64,000 nucleotides of DNA from Thiorhodococcus mannitoliphagus. Its GTDB lineage: Bacteria > Pseudomonadota > Gammaproteobacteria > Chromatiales > Chromatiaceae. This document shows positions 1 to 9,430 of the stretch, one piece after another. Below the pieces are notes generated by a model, which saw only the letters and a program-made list of their open reading frames with translations, searched no databases and was not told the DNA's origin. Position numbers and translations under genes: made by a program. Location: the NCBI RefSeq assembly GCF_010915725.1, contig NZ_JAAIJR010000001.1:62001-126000 (forward strand). The letters run 5' to 3'. Numbering within the stretch: position 1 is the first letter of the stretch; the number at the start of each line of letters is the position of its first letter.

Positions 1-981
1 CACATCCATCATGTACGCTACATTGAAGGCGACAGAAACCGGCTCCCCGTCATAGTCGATCTCAATCTCTTCCTCGGCCTCTTCCTGCTCCGGATTGTGT
101 GCCAACAGCTTCAGTATTCCCTTCCCGAAGCTCAGCCTGACGCCCCGATACTTTTCGTTCGAGAGAATGGCTGCCCGCGATAGGCTGCGCCGCAGCGCGT
201 CCTTATCCAGGATCGCAACCTCCCCCAAGTCACGCGGTATGACCTGCTCGTAATCCGGGTAGCGTCCGTCGACCAGCTTAGACGTCATGGCCGTCTGACC
301 CAGCAGGATGCGGAGGCTCTTCTCCCCGACACTCAATCGCACGCTGTCCTCCGACACGTTCAACTGACGCTTAAGCTCCATCACCGTCTTAGTCGGAATG
401 ATGACCTGCCTCGGCTCGTCGATCGCAAGATCCATTGACACCACGAACTTAGCCAGCCGATGCCCATCCGTGGCAACTGCGGTCAGAAGCGAACTCCTCA
501 GCTCCATGAAGAGTCCGTTCAGGTAGTAGCGCACATCTTGTTGGGCCATGGCGAAGGAGCATTTCTCCAGCATGCGCTTAAGGCGAGTCTCTTCGACGTC
601 GAACTCGAAACCTCCTTCCTCCAACCCCATCGCCGGAAATCCGGCCGCCGCCAGATACCCCAGTGAAAACCGTCCCCGACCCGCCGTGACCACACATCGC
701 TCGTCCTTCAGGCGCATCCTAACGTCCGTCCCTTCCGCAAGATTGCGACAAATGTCGACAAGCTTCCTGGCCGGAACCGTGGTCTCGCCTTCCTCCTTCA
801 CATTCGCCCCAAACTCGGTCCTGACCTCCACCTCCAAGTCGCTGCCGGTCAGGGTGACGGTTTCACCCTGCGCGACAACCAACAGGTTTCCGAGGATCGG
901 CAGGGTTTGCCGTCGTTCCACGACCCCGATCACTTTGCTCAGTGCGGGCAGAAAGACTTCGCGGTTCGCGACGAAATCCAT
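1..981 (-). CDS. dnaN: DNA polymerase III beta subunit (sliding clamp), 3' end cut by window edge
   Basis: This is the processivity clamp that encircles DNA and holds polymerase III. The protein opens MDFVANREVFLPALSKV and continues with VVERRQTLPILGNLLV, the usual DnaN N-terminus. VATDGHRLAKF and IIPTKTVMELKR of the middle domain and DGRYPDYEQVIPR of the later part are readable. About 327 of roughly 366 codons are present; the end lies beyond base 1. Two in-frame ATGs lie just upstream (987 and 993). The ATG at 981 fits the family start best and has GGAG six bases before it, itself part of the first ATG codon pair. It lies downstream of dnaA on the same strand, the normal dnaA-dnaN order. 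Confidence 0.95.
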   Translation of the reverse strand, partial: MDFVANREVFLPALSKVIGVVERRQTLPILGNLLVVAQGETVTLTGSDLEVEVRTEFGANVKEEGETTVPARKLVDICRNLAEGTDVRMRLKDERCVVTAGRGRFSLGYLAAAGFPAMGLEEGGFEFDVEETRLKRMLEKCSFAMAQQDVRYYLNGLFMELRSSLLTAVATDGHRLAKFVVSMDLAIDEPRQVIIPTKTVMELKRQLNVSEDSVRLSVGEKSLRILLGQTAMTSKLVDGRYPDYEQVIPRDLGEVAILDKDALRRSLSRAAILSNEKYRGVRLSFGKGILKLLAHNPEQEEAEEEIEIDYDGEPVSVAFNVAYMMDV

Positions 982-1173
982 GGACATCTCCATAACTAAG
1001 AAGAGAAATATAAAGATTGTAATGATAAGGCATGTGGAAAACCGCCAAAATCAGCCAAACTTCTTTCAAAACAGCCCGCTAGCCCTTCACAAACCACTGG
1101 GCATCTGTTGCGGAAGCTGTGGATAACATAACACCCCTGTCGCTACCCAGATCCACGCACAAGTTGTCCACAG
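982..1173. promoter_or_regulatory. dnaA-dnaN intergenic region with DnaA boxes and an AT-rich stretch
   Basis: A perfect reverse DnaA box, TGTGGATAA, lies at 1118-1126. Two near matches flank it: TGTGGAAAA at 1033-1041 and TTGTCCACA at 1164-1172, each with one mismatch. Bases 994-1032 are strikingly AT-rich in an otherwise GC-rich window, as expected for a DNA unwinding element or a dnaN promoter. In pseudomonads both the rpmH-dnaA and dnaA-dnaN gaps carry DnaA boxes, so this may be part of a bipartite origin or an autoregulatory site. Which role it plays is inference. Confidence 0.6.
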
Positions 1174-2523
1174 CTAAGAACTCAGTGTTCTCAACAGGTT
1201 CTTATAGTCCTCCTCGACCCCGGCATCACTTTCACGCAGACTCTTGACCTTGCGCGTCGCGTGCAGGACGGTTGTATGGTCCCGCCCGCCAAAGGCTTTG
1301 CCGATCTCAGGCAAGCTGTGCTTGGTGAGTTCCTTGGCCAGTGCCATCGCGATCTGGCGCGGCCGCGCGAGCGAACGGCTGCGTTTCGCCGACAGCATGT
1401 CGGACGTCCGCAGCTTGAAGTACTCGGCAACCGTCTTCTGAATATTCTCAATGGTGACCTGTTTGTCTTGGGCCGCCAGCACATCTCGCAGCGCGTGCTT
1501 TGCGAACTCCATCGTGATCGGCTTGCCCGTGAACTCGGCATTCGCGACCAGTCGCCGAAGCGCGCCTTCCAATTCGCGGATATTGGAGCGGATCCTTCGG
1601 CCCACGAAGAAGGCAACGTCCTCCGGGAGTTCGACGCCAAGCTGACTCGCCTTGCAATGCAGAATCGCTACGCTGGTCTCCAAATCAGGTGGATCGATGG
1701 AGACCGTTAGCCCCCAGCCGAATCTGGACCTGAGTCGCTCTTCCAGTCCGACCACTTCTTTTGGGAAGCGGTCGCTCGATAGAACGATCTGCTGACGTGA
1801 CTCGAAGAGCGCGTTGAAGGTGTGGAAGAACTCTTCCTGCGAGCGCTCCTTACCGGCGAAGAACTGCACATCGTCGATCAGCAAGGCATTAACCGAGCGG
1901 TATCTTTTCTTGAACTCCTCAATGCGATTGTGCTGCAGCGCCTTGATCATTTCGGCGACGAAACGCTCGGAGTGCAGGTAGACGACTCGGGCCGAGGGAT
2001 TCGATGCCAAGATGATGTTGCCGACCGCGTGCATCAGGTGCGTCTTACCAAGACCGACTCCGCCGTAGATAAAGAGTGGGTTGTAGGCAGTTCCGGGGTT
2101 CTGCGCGATCTGCATGGACGCCGCGCGCGCAAGCTGATTGGATTTGCCTTCCACGAAGGTGTCGAAGGTAAAGTCCACATTCAAATGGGCCGCTGCACGC
2201 CGCTCCTGTAAGTCGGTTGCCGATTCGCCAACCTCGACGCCCTGCGCTGTCGTTTCACCGGAGTCCCGATCGAACTCGCCGACATCAAACCGCACTTGTG
2301 CGATGGCGCCGTCGCTGTATTGAGCGCAGAGATCGAGCAAGCGCTTCTCATAGTGCTTCTGGGCCCAATCCAAAACGAACCGATTGGGCGCTAGCAATCT
2401 CAGCTGAGTGCCATGGACACGCGCCTGTAACGGCAGAATCCAGGTGTTGAACTCCGCGGAGGTCAGCTCCCCCTTGAGCTGTCTGACACATTGATCCCAT
2501 AAGCCAAAAGATATTCCCGACAT
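1174..2523 (-). CDS. dnaA: chromosomal replication initiator DnaA
   Basis: DnaA binds 9-mer boxes at the origin and melts it using its AAA+ ATPase domain. The 449-residue length is normal. An N-terminal domain ([21 protein letters not shown]) precedes the ATPase. Walker A is GGVGLGKT at residues 154-161, Walker B is LLIDDVQF, and the C-terminal box-binding signature is [14 protein letters not shown]. It reads towards dnaN across a gap holding DnaA boxes, and away from rpmH, which together marks the chromosomal origin neighbourhood. Confidence 0.98.
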   Translation of the reverse strand: MSGISFGLWDQCVRQLKGELTSAEFNTWILPLQARVHGTQLRLLAPNRFVLDWAQKHYEKRLLDLCAQYSDGAIAQVRFDVGEFDRDSGETTAQGVEVGESATDLQERRAAAHLNVDFTFDTFVEGKSNQLARAASMQIAQNPGTAYNPLFIYGGVGLGKTHLMHAVGNIILASNPSARVVYLHSERFVAEMIKALQHNRIEEFKKRYRSVNALLIDDVQFFAGKERSQEEFFHTFNALFESRQQIVLSSDRFPKEVVGLEERLRSRFGWGLTVSIDPPDLETSVAILHCKASQLGVELPEDVAFFVGRRIRSNIRELEGALRRLVANAEFTGKPITMEFAKHALRDVLAAQDKQVTIENIQKTVAEYFKLRTSDMLSAKRSRSLARPRQIAMALAKELTKHSLPEIGKAFGGRDHTTVLHATRKVKSLRESDAGVEEDYKNLLRTLSS

Positions 2524-2642
2524 TCGCCGTCCTGTTTGAGTGGAGCGAGGATTGCAGCACGCATCCTCATGCGTTGATTCCGATCCGGATAGGCCGAGCC
2601 GCTTGCCTCTAGAGGTGTGCTGCTTAGAGCCTAGAAAGCGCT

Positions 2643-2733
2643 CATCAATTGTTTCCCGATGCGAAGGATCCCGCCCGAAATCCCCCCTGGCCCCCCTTTG
2701 CGAAAGGGGGGAAGTTGTTGATGGCCACTTTCC
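2643..2733 (-). repeat. dispersed C/G-tract hairpin repeat, copy A
   Basis: This segment is the reverse complement of 47653-47747 with only scattered mismatches. Its core is a C-run, TTTGCGAAA, and a G-run, giving a very stable hairpin. Conserved flanks read CATCAATTGTTTCCCGATGCG on one side and AAGTTGTTGATGG on the other. Similar C6/G6 hairpin repeats are common in bacterial intergenic DNA; whether this family is mobile cannot be told from two copies. Confidence 0.8.
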
Positions 2734-3033
2734 TAGTGGATTCGCGGCGGTCCGCCGCCGATGCCAGTGCTGATTCTGAGCTGAGATGTCAGTGGCCGCC
2801 GTCTTGCTGCGCTCTTCACGGCGCGGGGTGCGCCTTGGCGTCCAGCGTCATTGCGCGCAGGATTGGATCCGCCAGCCGGAGGCGGGGCCCCTGTTGGTGG
2901 GGTGTCTGGTCGAGTGCGATCGGTCCGCCCGGTCTCGCGGCCGATCCAATGACCTTGCCGCGCCTGAAGTATGGATGACGACTCAAGCTTGGCGCGCATT
3001 GTAGGATCTGAAGTCTAACGTCCCGCAGCCGAC

Positions 3034-3042
3034 TTATCCACA
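3034..3042 (+). promoter_or_regulatory. DnaA box (perfect consensus)
   Basis: TTATCCACA matches the high-affinity DnaA box exactly. It lies 128 bases upstream of rpmH and just upstream of the candidate rpmH promoter, so it could serve origin function, rpmH regulation, or both. Confidence 0.75.
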
Positions 3043-3074
3043 ACCGCGGACCCTTTTTCGTGAGCCGATCGCAA

Positions 3075-3103
3075 TTGACTTATCTTGTTAGATTGCGTAC
3101 AGT
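3075..3103 (+). promoter_or_regulatory. candidate sigma-70 promoter of the rpmH operon
   Basis: TTGACT at 3075-3080 and TACAGT at 3098-3103 are separated by 17 bases. They match TTGACA/TATAAT at 5 of 6 and 4 of 6 positions. The pair would drive rpmH-rnpA-yidD-yidC-mnmE, leaving a leader of about 60 bases. Confidence 0.5.
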
Positions 3104-3169
3104 TCCGGCCCTTTTCTGGCGGGTTCTTTCGGACCCTAAGCACACCTGGATTACTCTGGAGTACCCTTC

Positions 3170-3304
3170 ATGAAGCGCACCTTCCAACCTAGCTGTCTCA
3201 AGCGTGCTCGCACCCACGGCTTTCGTGCTCGCAACGCCACCCGCAACGGCCGCAAGGTTCTCGCAGCGCGTCGCGCCAAAGGCCGCGCACGACTCGCGCC
3301 CTGA
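3170..3304 (+). CDS. rpmH: 50S ribosomal protein L34
   Basis: This 44-residue, very basic protein is part of the large ribosomal subunit. It begins [20 protein letters not shown] and ends RRAKGRARL, matching L34 along its whole length. The family usually has Val where this one has Cys at position 9. The ATG has CTGGAG upstream. Its stop TGA overlaps the proposed CTG start of rnpA (CTGA), so the two are probably translationally coupled. Confidence 0.97.
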   Translation: MKRTFQPSCLKRARTHGFRARNATRNGRKVLAARRAKGRARLAP

Positions 3305-3687
3305 CTCCCGCGGAGACAAACTCCCGTCCCGCCCAGCGTTTTCAGCGCGCCTTCAGACTGACCCATCCACGGGAGTTCCGGCGCGTCTTCGCTGAGCCGA
3401 AGCGGACGGTAAGACCTGGCTATGTCGTGCTCTACCGGCCGAATGGCCTGGATACAGCGAGACTCGGGCTAGCAATCTCCAAGAAATGCGCCCGCCGTGC
3501 CGTCGACCGGAATCGGCTGAAGCGCATTGCTCGCGAGAGCTTTCGGCGGAATCGCCAGCGGCTCCCCTGCATCGATGTCGTCGTGCTCTGTTCCCGTGGT
3601 GCAACGACCATGTCGAGTCAGCGACTGACCGAAACACTAGAGCAAGCCTGGGCCACTATCAGGAAATCACCATGCGTCGACTCTTGA
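3301..3687 (+). CDS. rnpA: ribonuclease P protein component, probable CTG start
   Basis: RnpA is the protein cofactor that helps RNase P RNA trim tRNA 5' leaders. The signature region reads [19 protein letters not shown], the RNR motif of the family, and the N-terminal domain begins [17 protein letters not shown]. That conserved N-terminus lies upstream of the first ordinary in-frame start, a GTG at 3427, which would remove about a third of the protein. The frame is open back to a TAG at 3190 with no ATG, GTG or TTG. CTG at 3301, overlapping the rpmH stop, would give 128 residues, the normal length. The gene end overlaps yidD. Confidence 0.88.
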   Translation: MTPAETNSRPAQRFQRAFRLTHPREFRRVFAEPKRTVRPGYVVLYRPNGLDTARLGLAISKKCARRAVDRNRLKRIARESFRRNRQRLPCIDVVVLCSRGATTMSSQRLTETLEQAWATIRKSPCVDS

Positions 3688-3908
3688 TCGGACTGATCAA
3701 GATCTATCAGTACCTGATCAGTCCGCTCCTCGGCCCACATTGCCGCTTCTACCCTTCCTGCTCCCATTACGCTGTCGAGGCCATTGAGCGCCACGGCATT
3801 TTCCATGGGGGCTATCTAGCCGTGCGCCGCGTCTCGCGGTGCCATCCCTGGCATCCGGGTGGTATCGACCCGGTCCCACAAGAAAGGCAGAGAACGATTC
3901 ATGGATAA
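3672..3908 (+). CDS. yidD: membrane protein insertion efficiency factor YidD
   Basis: YidD is a small membrane-associated protein that helps the YidC insertase. The 78 residues contain [20 protein letters not shown], then [14 protein letters not shown] and [14 protein letters not shown], the family's conserved blocks. The start overlaps rnpA by 16 bases and the end overlaps the yidC start by 8 bases (ATGGATAA). This tight packing is typical of the rnpA-yidD-yidC operon. Confidence 0.95.
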   Translation: MRRLLIGLIKIYQYLISPLLGPHCRFYPSCSHYAVEAIERHGIFHGGYLAVRRVSRCHPWHPGGIDPVPQERQRTIHG

Positions 3909-5577
3909 CCAGCGCTTGTTCCTGTTCCTCGCACTTGCCGCGGTGCTCTTCCTGATCTACGAGGCATGGATGCAGGATTACGGGCGCCCTATGCCGCTCG
4001 AGTCCGCCGTCGAGCAGGCGCAAGGTACGCCGACCGTACCGACGACGACGCCCGCGACCGCCGGGGTTCCTAGCGTCGCAACCACACCGGACACCGTGAC
4101 ATCGAGCGTCGTTTCGGCCGAATCGGCTGGCCAGCCAGGCCTCGCTCCGATTCAGGTCGAAACGGATGTGCTCAAGGTTGAGATCTCCCCGCTCGGTGGG
4201 ACCATCTCCAGCGTTTGGCTGTTGGATTACGCCATTACTCCAGAGCAGCCGGAAGAAAAATATCGGCTGATGAAGCCGGTGCCGCCGAACATGTTCATCA
4301 CCCAATCAGGCCTTTTGGGTGAGGATGCCGCGCTGTTGCCGACGCACGAGGGCATTTTCTCGAGTCCTGAGGCGAGCTACGCCCTTGGCAACGGCGATTC
4401 GCTCGAGGTGGTTCTGACTTGGAAGAACGATGCCGGTGTCGAGGTTGCAAAGACCTATACATTCACCCGTGGCAGTTACCTCATCCAGGCCAAGCAGACC
4501 GTCAACAACGGCACCGATGCCGCCCTGGTCGCGCGCGAGTACAACCAGTTTCAGCGCACCGAACTCTATGATCCTAACGAGACCAAATTCATCCGGACCT
4601 TCACCGGCGGTGTCTACTACAGCCCGGAAGACAAGTACAAGAAGGTTTCCTTCGATGATATGACCGACGGCAAGCTCGACAAGAGTGTCGTCGATGGCTG
4701 GATCTCCATGATGCAGCACTATTTCATGGCAGCCTGGATCCCACCGCGAGGTGTGGCGGAGACCTTCTATACGAACGTCCTGGGGGGCTCTCGCTATATC
4801 ATCGGCCAGTATTCGCCTGCCGTGAGCATCGCCCCTGGTGCCACTCATACCTTCTCGAACCAGCTCTTCATCGGTCCGAAACTCCAAGACACCTTGGAAG
4901 AGATTGCCCCGGGTCTAGAGCTTGCGGTCGACTATGGTTGGCTAACCGTGATCGCCAAGCCGATCTATTGGCTCCTCAGCTTCATCCACTCGCTGACCGG
5001 AAACTGGGGCTGGGCCATCATCGTCTTGACCATCCTCATCAAGCTCGGGTTCTACAAGTTGTCCGAGACGAGCTATAAGTCGATGGCGCACATGCGTCAG
5101 CTCACGCCTCGCCTTCAGGCCCTGAAGGATCGCTATGGCGACGACAAGCAGCGTCTGAACCAAGCGATGATGGAACTCTACAAGACGGAGAAGATCAATC
5201 CGCTTGGCGGCTGCCTGCCGATCCTGATCCAGATTCCGGTCTTCATCGCCCTCTACTGGGTGCTGCTCGAGAGCGTCGAGATGCGGCAGGCACCCTTCAT
5301 GCTTTGGCTCGACAATCTGTCGGCGCCGGATCCTTACTACATCCTGCCCTTGATCATGGGTGTTTCCATGTTCATCCAGCAGAAGCTCAATCCGCCACCG
5401 CCGGATCCGATGCAGGCCAAGATCTTCATGGCCTTGCCCTTCGTGTTTACGGTCTTCTTCGCCTTCTTCCCGTCGGGCCTGGTGCTCTACTGGACGGTGA
5501 ACAACGTCCTCTCGATCGCGCAGCAGTGGCACATCACCCGCAACATCGAGAAGGCGACCGCCAAGCGTCGCAGATAG
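3901..5577 (+). CDS. yidC: membrane protein insertase YidC
   Basis: YidC inserts and folds inner-membrane proteins, with or without SecYEG. The 558-residue protein starts [17 protein letters not shown], the first membrane segment. A periplasmic domain runs roughly to residue 350, followed by the conserved hydrophobic core ([38 protein letters not shown], and [20 protein letters not shown]). A longer frame begins at 3859, but ATG 3901 matches the family N-terminus. The low-complexity Thr/Pro/Val stretch near residues 45-75 is a variable linker. Confidence 0.97.
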   Translation: MDNQRLFLFLALAAVLFLIYEAWMQDYGRPMPLESAVEQAQGTPTVPTTTPATAGVPSVATTPDTVTSSVVSAESAGQPGLAPIQVETDVLKVEISPLGGTISSVWLLDYAITPEQPEEKYRLMKPVPPNMFITQSGLLGEDAALLPTHEGIFSSPEASYALGNGDSLEVVLTWKNDAGVEVAKTYTFTRGSYLIQAKQTVNNGTDAALVAREYNQFQRTELYDPNETKFIRTFTGGVYYSPEDKYKKVSFDDMTDGKLDKSVVDGWISMMQHYFMAAWIPPRGVAETFYTNVLGGSRYIIGQYSPAVSIAPGATHTFSNQLFIGPKLQDTLEEIAPGLELAVDYGWLTVIAKPIYWLLSFIHSLTGNWGWAIIVLTILIKLGFYKLSETSYKSMAHMRQLTPRLQALKDRYGDDKQRLNQAMMELYKTEKINPLGGCLPILIQIPVFIALYWVLLESVEMRQAPFMLWLDNLSAPDPYYILPLIMGVSMFIQQKLNPPPPDPMQAKIFMALPFVFTVFFAFFPSGLVLYWTVNNVLSIAQQWHITRNIEKATAKRRR

Positions 5578-5593
5578 GCCTTGCGCTGCCGCC

Positions 5594-6931
5594 GTGGCCG
5601 CGGACACCATCGCCGCCGTTGCCACGCCGCCGGGAATCGGCGGCGTTGGCATCCTGCGGGTGAGCGGTCCATGTGTGCTTCGCATCGCCGAGGAGATCCT
5701 CGGCCGAACACCCGAGCCGCGCCACGCCACCTTCGCTGTCTTCCGTGAGGCCGACGGCGACTTCATCGACGAGGGAATCGCCCTCTACTTTCCAGCGCCC
5801 AAGTCCTTCACGGGCGAGCATGTCCTCGAGCTTCAGGGTCATGGTGGTCCTGTCGTCATGGATTTGCTCCTGCGTCGCTGTCTCCAGCTTGGGGCGCGTC
5901 TGGCGCGACCCGGCGAGTTCAGTGAACGCGCCTTCCTCAACGGCAAGCTGGATCTCGCCCAGGCCGAGGCCATCGCCGATCTCATCGAGGGTTCGACCGC
6001 CCTCGCCGTCCGCCTCGCCGGCCGTAGCCTCCAAGGCGCCTTCTCCCGCCGTATCGATGCCTTGATCGAGCGCCTGATCCAGGTCCGCGTCTACGTCGAG
6101 GCCACTCTGGACTTCCCCGACGAGGAGATCGATCTCCTGACCGACTCCAGCGTGCTGGCCGACCTGACAAGGCTGATCGACGCGACGGGCGAGATCTTGG
6201 CGGAGGCGTATCAGGGGCAGGCGATTCGCGAGGGGCTGGCGGTCGTCATCGCTGGCTTGCCGAATGTTGGAAAGTCGAGCCTGCTCAATGCCCTCTCCGG
6301 TGACGAGACGGCCATCGTGACGGATATTCCGGGGACGACGCGCGACCTACTGAAGGTCGACGTCCAGGTCGATGGTTTGCCGATCCGCATCGTGGATACG
6401 GCTGGGATGCGCGACAGCCATGATCCAGTCGAACAAGAGGGAGTGAGACGGGCGCGCGACGCCCTGACCCAAGCAGATCTGGTCCTTTGGGTGTACGACG
6501 CCCAGATCGGAGCCGATGAGGCGACCCAGGCATCCTTCCCTCCGGGGGTGCCCGTGACCCGTGTGCGGAATAAGATCGATCTGCTTGGTGAGAGCCCGCG
6601 CATCGCCGAACTCGACCAAGGTCCCGAGATCGCCCTCTCCCTGCGTGAGCACCAAGGTCTCGATCTCCTCCGGGCGCATCTCAAGGACCGCGCGGGGTTT
6701 GCCGCCGGCCAGGAGGGTGCCTTCATTGCCCGCCGTCGTCATGTCGATGCCCTGACTCGTGGTCAGCGGCATCTCGAGACGGCCCTTGCCAACCTGGAAG
6801 GCCAGCTTGGCGCAGAGCTGGTCGCGGAAGAGCTGCAACTTGCCCAGCAGACCCTTGGCGAGATCACAGGGCGCTTCACCCCGGACGATCTGCTCGGCAG
6901 GATCTTCTCGAGCTTTTGTATCGGAAAATAG
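5594..6931 (+). CDS. mnmE: tRNA uridine-5-carboxymethylaminomethyl modification GTPase MnmE
   Basis: MnmE works with MnmG to modify U34 in the anticodon wobble position of several tRNAs. The N-terminal tetrahydrofolate-binding domain begins DTIAAVATPPGIGGVGILR. The G domain shows GLPNVGKSSLLN (G1), DIPGTTRD (G2), DTAGM (G3) and RNKIDL (G4). The last residues are CIGK, the invariant C-terminal motif. The start is GTG, 16 bases after yidC, so it is likely the last gene of the origin-proximal operon. Length 445 is normal. Confidence 0.96.
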   Translation: MAADTIAAVATPPGIGGVGILRVSGPCVLRIAEEILGRTPEPRHATFAVFREADGDFIDEGIALYFPAPKSFTGEHVLELQGHGGPVVMDLLLRRCLQLGARLARPGEFSERAFLNGKLDLAQAEAIADLIEGSTALAVRLAGRSLQGAFSRRIDALIERLIQVRVYVEATLDFPDEEIDLLTDSSVLADLTRLIDATGEILAEAYQGQAIREGLAVVIAGLPNVGKSSLLNALSGDETAIVTDIPGTTRDLLKVDVQVDGLPIRIVDTAGMRDSHDPVEQEGVRRARDALTQADLVLWVYDAQIGADEATQASFPPGVPVTRVRNKIDLLGESPRIAELDQGPEIALSLREHQGLDLLRAHLKDRAGFAAGQEGAFIARRRHVDALTRGQRHLETALANLEGQLGAELVAEELQLAQQTLGEITGRFTPDDLLGRIFSSFCIGK

Positions 6932-6980
6932 CGAGCCTTTCGACCCATACCGCACCCTGGCTCAGCCGACGAGAACCGCC

Positions 6981-8618
6981 TCAGGGAAGTCCTTCAGCGT
7001 CCGCGGGATCGGCGGCAGGCGGGGCATGCCAGTGGCCGTTCTCCACGACGACCGCCTGCTCTGGCTGCCTGTTGAAGTGGGGCGACATGATCTGCACACC
7101 ATATTCGTTGAAGACATCGAGGATCTGGGCATTGAGGTCCGAGAGGACGCGAATGCGCTCCTCGACCCGCTCCAGACGCACCTGCAGCTCGTACTCGACG
7201 TAGAAGTCCGCTAACGCGAGCTGCAGCACCACGGGACGTGGCTCCTTGCGGACCCCAGGGGTGCGCGACGCGGCGAGGTTCAGGAGCGCATGGACCTGCC
7301 GCCAGGGGGTATCGTAGCCGATCGTCAACGTGGCGCGGGCGACGGCGCCCTTACTCTCCGCCCGCCGCGAGAAGTTGGTGAGCCGGTGGCCGACCACCAC
7401 CGCGTTCGGCAGCGTTACCTCTTCCTGCTGGCGGGTCACCACCTTGGTGGAGAGCAGGCCGACCTGACTTACCAGTCCCTCGGTCTCCCCGAGGCGAACA
7501 TAATCGCCGACGCCAAAGGCGCGCGAATAGACGATCACCATGCCGCTCATGATCTGATTGATGAAGCCCGCCGACCCCAGGGAGATCATCAGCCCCACGA
7601 AGACACTCACGCCCTTGAAGGCGGCGGTATCCGAACCCGGGATATAGGGATAGGCGACGGTGAGCGCGAACATCCAGATCACGGCCACTGTCAGCCGCCG
7701 GGTGGCATCGATCGTCCCCGCCTCGATCCAGGAGGGTTGCAGCCGGCCGTCCTCCACGGCCTTGAAGAAGGCGTTGGTGCTGCCGACCACCAGTCGCGTC
7801 ACGAAGAACACGGCGAGCACGGTGAGGACGCCCGGGATGCCCTCCAGGATGCCCGTCGCCAGGCTCGCCAGGAGGTCACTGAGATAGGCGCCGAGGCCCG
7901 TCCCCCAAGGTTCGGTGTAGGGGAACTGCACCAGCACAAAGGTCAGCCAGAGGTAGCCGCCGCTCAGCGCGACGGCCAAGGCGGAGAGCTTGATCGCATG
8001 GCGCTCGATGGCGCCGAGCAGTGGGCGGATCTGGACCCCGAAGAGCCGCCAGCGGCTGCGTTGCGCGCTGGTGCGGAGTCGATGCTCGACGCGGGCCTTG
8101 ACGCGGACCACCGCCAGGAGGAGCAGGGCATACGCCAGGGTCGCCCCCAGGGCAAAGCCGATGCCGCGCAGCAGGAGCGGTAGACGCTGCTGTTCCGCTC
8201 TGGCCTGGAACACCTCGCGCAAGCGTTCGACGCCGTCGCGGGCGGTCTCCTCGACAGTCCTTCCCGACTCGGGATCGAGATCCTCGGGCAGGATGCCGAC
8301 GATGATGTCATCACGTACCAGGATCAGCCATCCCCGCAATCGACCAACCTGCGCGGGCTCGGCATGGACCGCGTCACCGAAGTCCTCCGGCGGCAGCGCC
8401 TCGATGCGTTCTTGCACCTGCTTTGCCCGCTGCGCCGGCTCCATGGGCCCGATCGCCGCACGCAAGGTCACGATGGGCCGATTCCAGACCTCTACAGTGG
8501 CCGGAGCAGCGCCGCCCCGGATCTCGGATGCATTCAATGACGAAAGGGGTTCAGCGGCAGCCTGAGTCGCGGCTAGACACAGGGCTGCAAGCGTCAAACA
8601 GCGGTTAAGAGTCCGCAT
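6981..8618 (-). CDS. MscS-family mechanosensitive ion channel
   Basis: This 545-residue protein probably opens on membrane tension to release solutes. It begins with a signal peptide (MRTLNRCLTLAALCLAATQAAA), followed by a periplasmic domain of about 120 residues and several membrane segments between residues 140 and 370. The pore-lining and beta-domain region reads SAGFINQIMSGMVIVYSRAFGVGDYVRLGETEG, with TLPNAVVVGHRLTNFSR after it, both MscS hallmarks. It faces mnmE tail to tail. The large N-terminal domain puts it with the longer MscS-like proteins, not E. coli MscS itself. Confidence 0.85.
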   Translation of the reverse strand: MRTLNRCLTLAALCLAATQAAAEPLSSLNASEIRGGAAPATVEVWNRPIVTLRAAIGPMEPAQRAKQVQERIEALPPEDFGDAVHAEPAQVGRLRGWLILVRDDIIVGILPEDLDPESGRTVEETARDGVERLREVFQARAEQQRLPLLLRGIGFALGATLAYALLLLAVVRVKARVEHRLRTSAQRSRWRLFGVQIRPLLGAIERHAIKLSALAVALSGGYLWLTFVLVQFPYTEPWGTGLGAYLSDLLASLATGILEGIPGVLTVLAVFFVTRLVVGSTNAFFKAVEDGRLQPSWIEAGTIDATRRLTVAVIWMFALTVAYPYIPGSDTAAFKGVSVFVGLMISLGSAGFINQIMSGMVIVYSRAFGVGDYVRLGETEGLVSQVGLLSTKVVTRQQEEVTLPNAVVVGHRLTNFSRRAESKGAVARATLTIGYDTPWRQVHALLNLAASRTPGVRKEPRPVVLQLALADFYVEYELQVRLERVEERIRVLSDLNAQILDVFNEYGVQIMSPHFNRQPEQAVVVENGHWHAPPAADPADAEGLP

Positions 8619-9080
8619 GGGATGTCGAAGAGCCTCACTCGCGATGGTGGGTTGGAGCGCACCAGGTACGCCTCGTCGTCGTTCTGAGCGGCTGAAGGTG
8701 GTTCTCGGGAAACACAGTAGTCGCAGGTTCGGCCAAACCCGTGCGACGGAACTCGAGCAGAGCGTCAGACTTGGAGGGGCGCGCCCAGGGTGCGAGCCTT
8801 GGAGCCAGTAAGATAGGCGCGCCTCGCAAAGACCGCAACCAAAGGCATCGACTGCCTGCCTGGCCTTTGCCGATTCTAGGAGGGACGATTGCCTCCTTCA
8901 AAGGGTCCTGGGGAATTGCTCAACGCCGCCCAGGATCAGGCTTCCTGTGGGAGTCGTGACGGCGGCGGTCGCGATGGCCGCTGCCCCTGATGGCACTGAA
9001 GGCGCCGTCAATGAGGGCGCCATTCACGGCCCCTCGCGCACCCCGACCGGCCTCTGCATCACTGGACAGGGCGGTAAACC

Positions 9081-9227
9081 TATTTCGATCTCAAGAGCAA
9101 GGTCGCCTGCTATCGCTCGGCGGAATTCCTCGTGGGTCCGCATCTGGGCAACAACCTGATCAATCTCGACAGCGAGCAGGCGGCTCGGACCGCACTGGCC
9201 GAAACAAGCGACCTGCAATCCAAGAGG
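9081..9227 (+). pseudogene. fragment of a glycogen/maltodextrin phosphorylase gene
   Basis: One frame reads YFDLKSKVACYRSAEFLVG and continues with GPHLGNNLINLDSEQAARTA. This matches the N-terminal block of glycogen phosphorylases (YYLSxEFLMGRxLGNNLxNL...ARxAL). It runs about 48 codons, is preceded in frame by a stop near 9078, has no start and fades after SDLQSK. The rest of the roughly 800-residue enzyme is absent nearby. It lies in an 812-base gap (8619-9430) in which no other gene is supported. I read it as a remnant left by deletion. Confidence 0.6.
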
Positions 9228-9430
9228 GCACCTGTTTCGAATCCCCAAGAGGCATCCATCAACCAGGGTCGGACCAGGGTCATGGTCTGTCTTTTGTGCC
9301 CGTTCTTGTTCCAAATGCTATTTCTTGAGTGTTTTTGTCTACTTGAAAGACAATGACTTGAGTCGTTTCGCTCCATTCTGTATCGACGCGGCAAGCTCAT
9401 TCGAACCTCCCGCGTCGAACTCATGGTGCA

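Larger units (their letters stand above)
2524..3169. other. dnaA-rpmH intergenic region, candidate oriC
   Basis: This 646-base gap separates the divergent dnaA and rpmH genes, the classical oriC site in pseudomonads and relatives. It holds a perfect DnaA box TTATCCACA at 3034-3042, a dispersed hairpin repeat at 2643-2733, and a promoter-like pair at 3075-3103. No second perfect box was found by eye, so box density is lower than in E. coli oriC. No convincing protein gene lies here. Confidence 0.5.

Noticed and set aside
2733-3043. Several 70-110 codon frames in the dnaA-rpmH gap
   Set aside because: They overlap each other on both strands, have no good ribosome sites and cover the origin region with its repeat and DnaA box.
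8947-9328. Other short plus-strand frames around the phosphorylase fragment
   Set aside because: No family match or start signals; only the phosphorylase-like frame has a recognisable motif.
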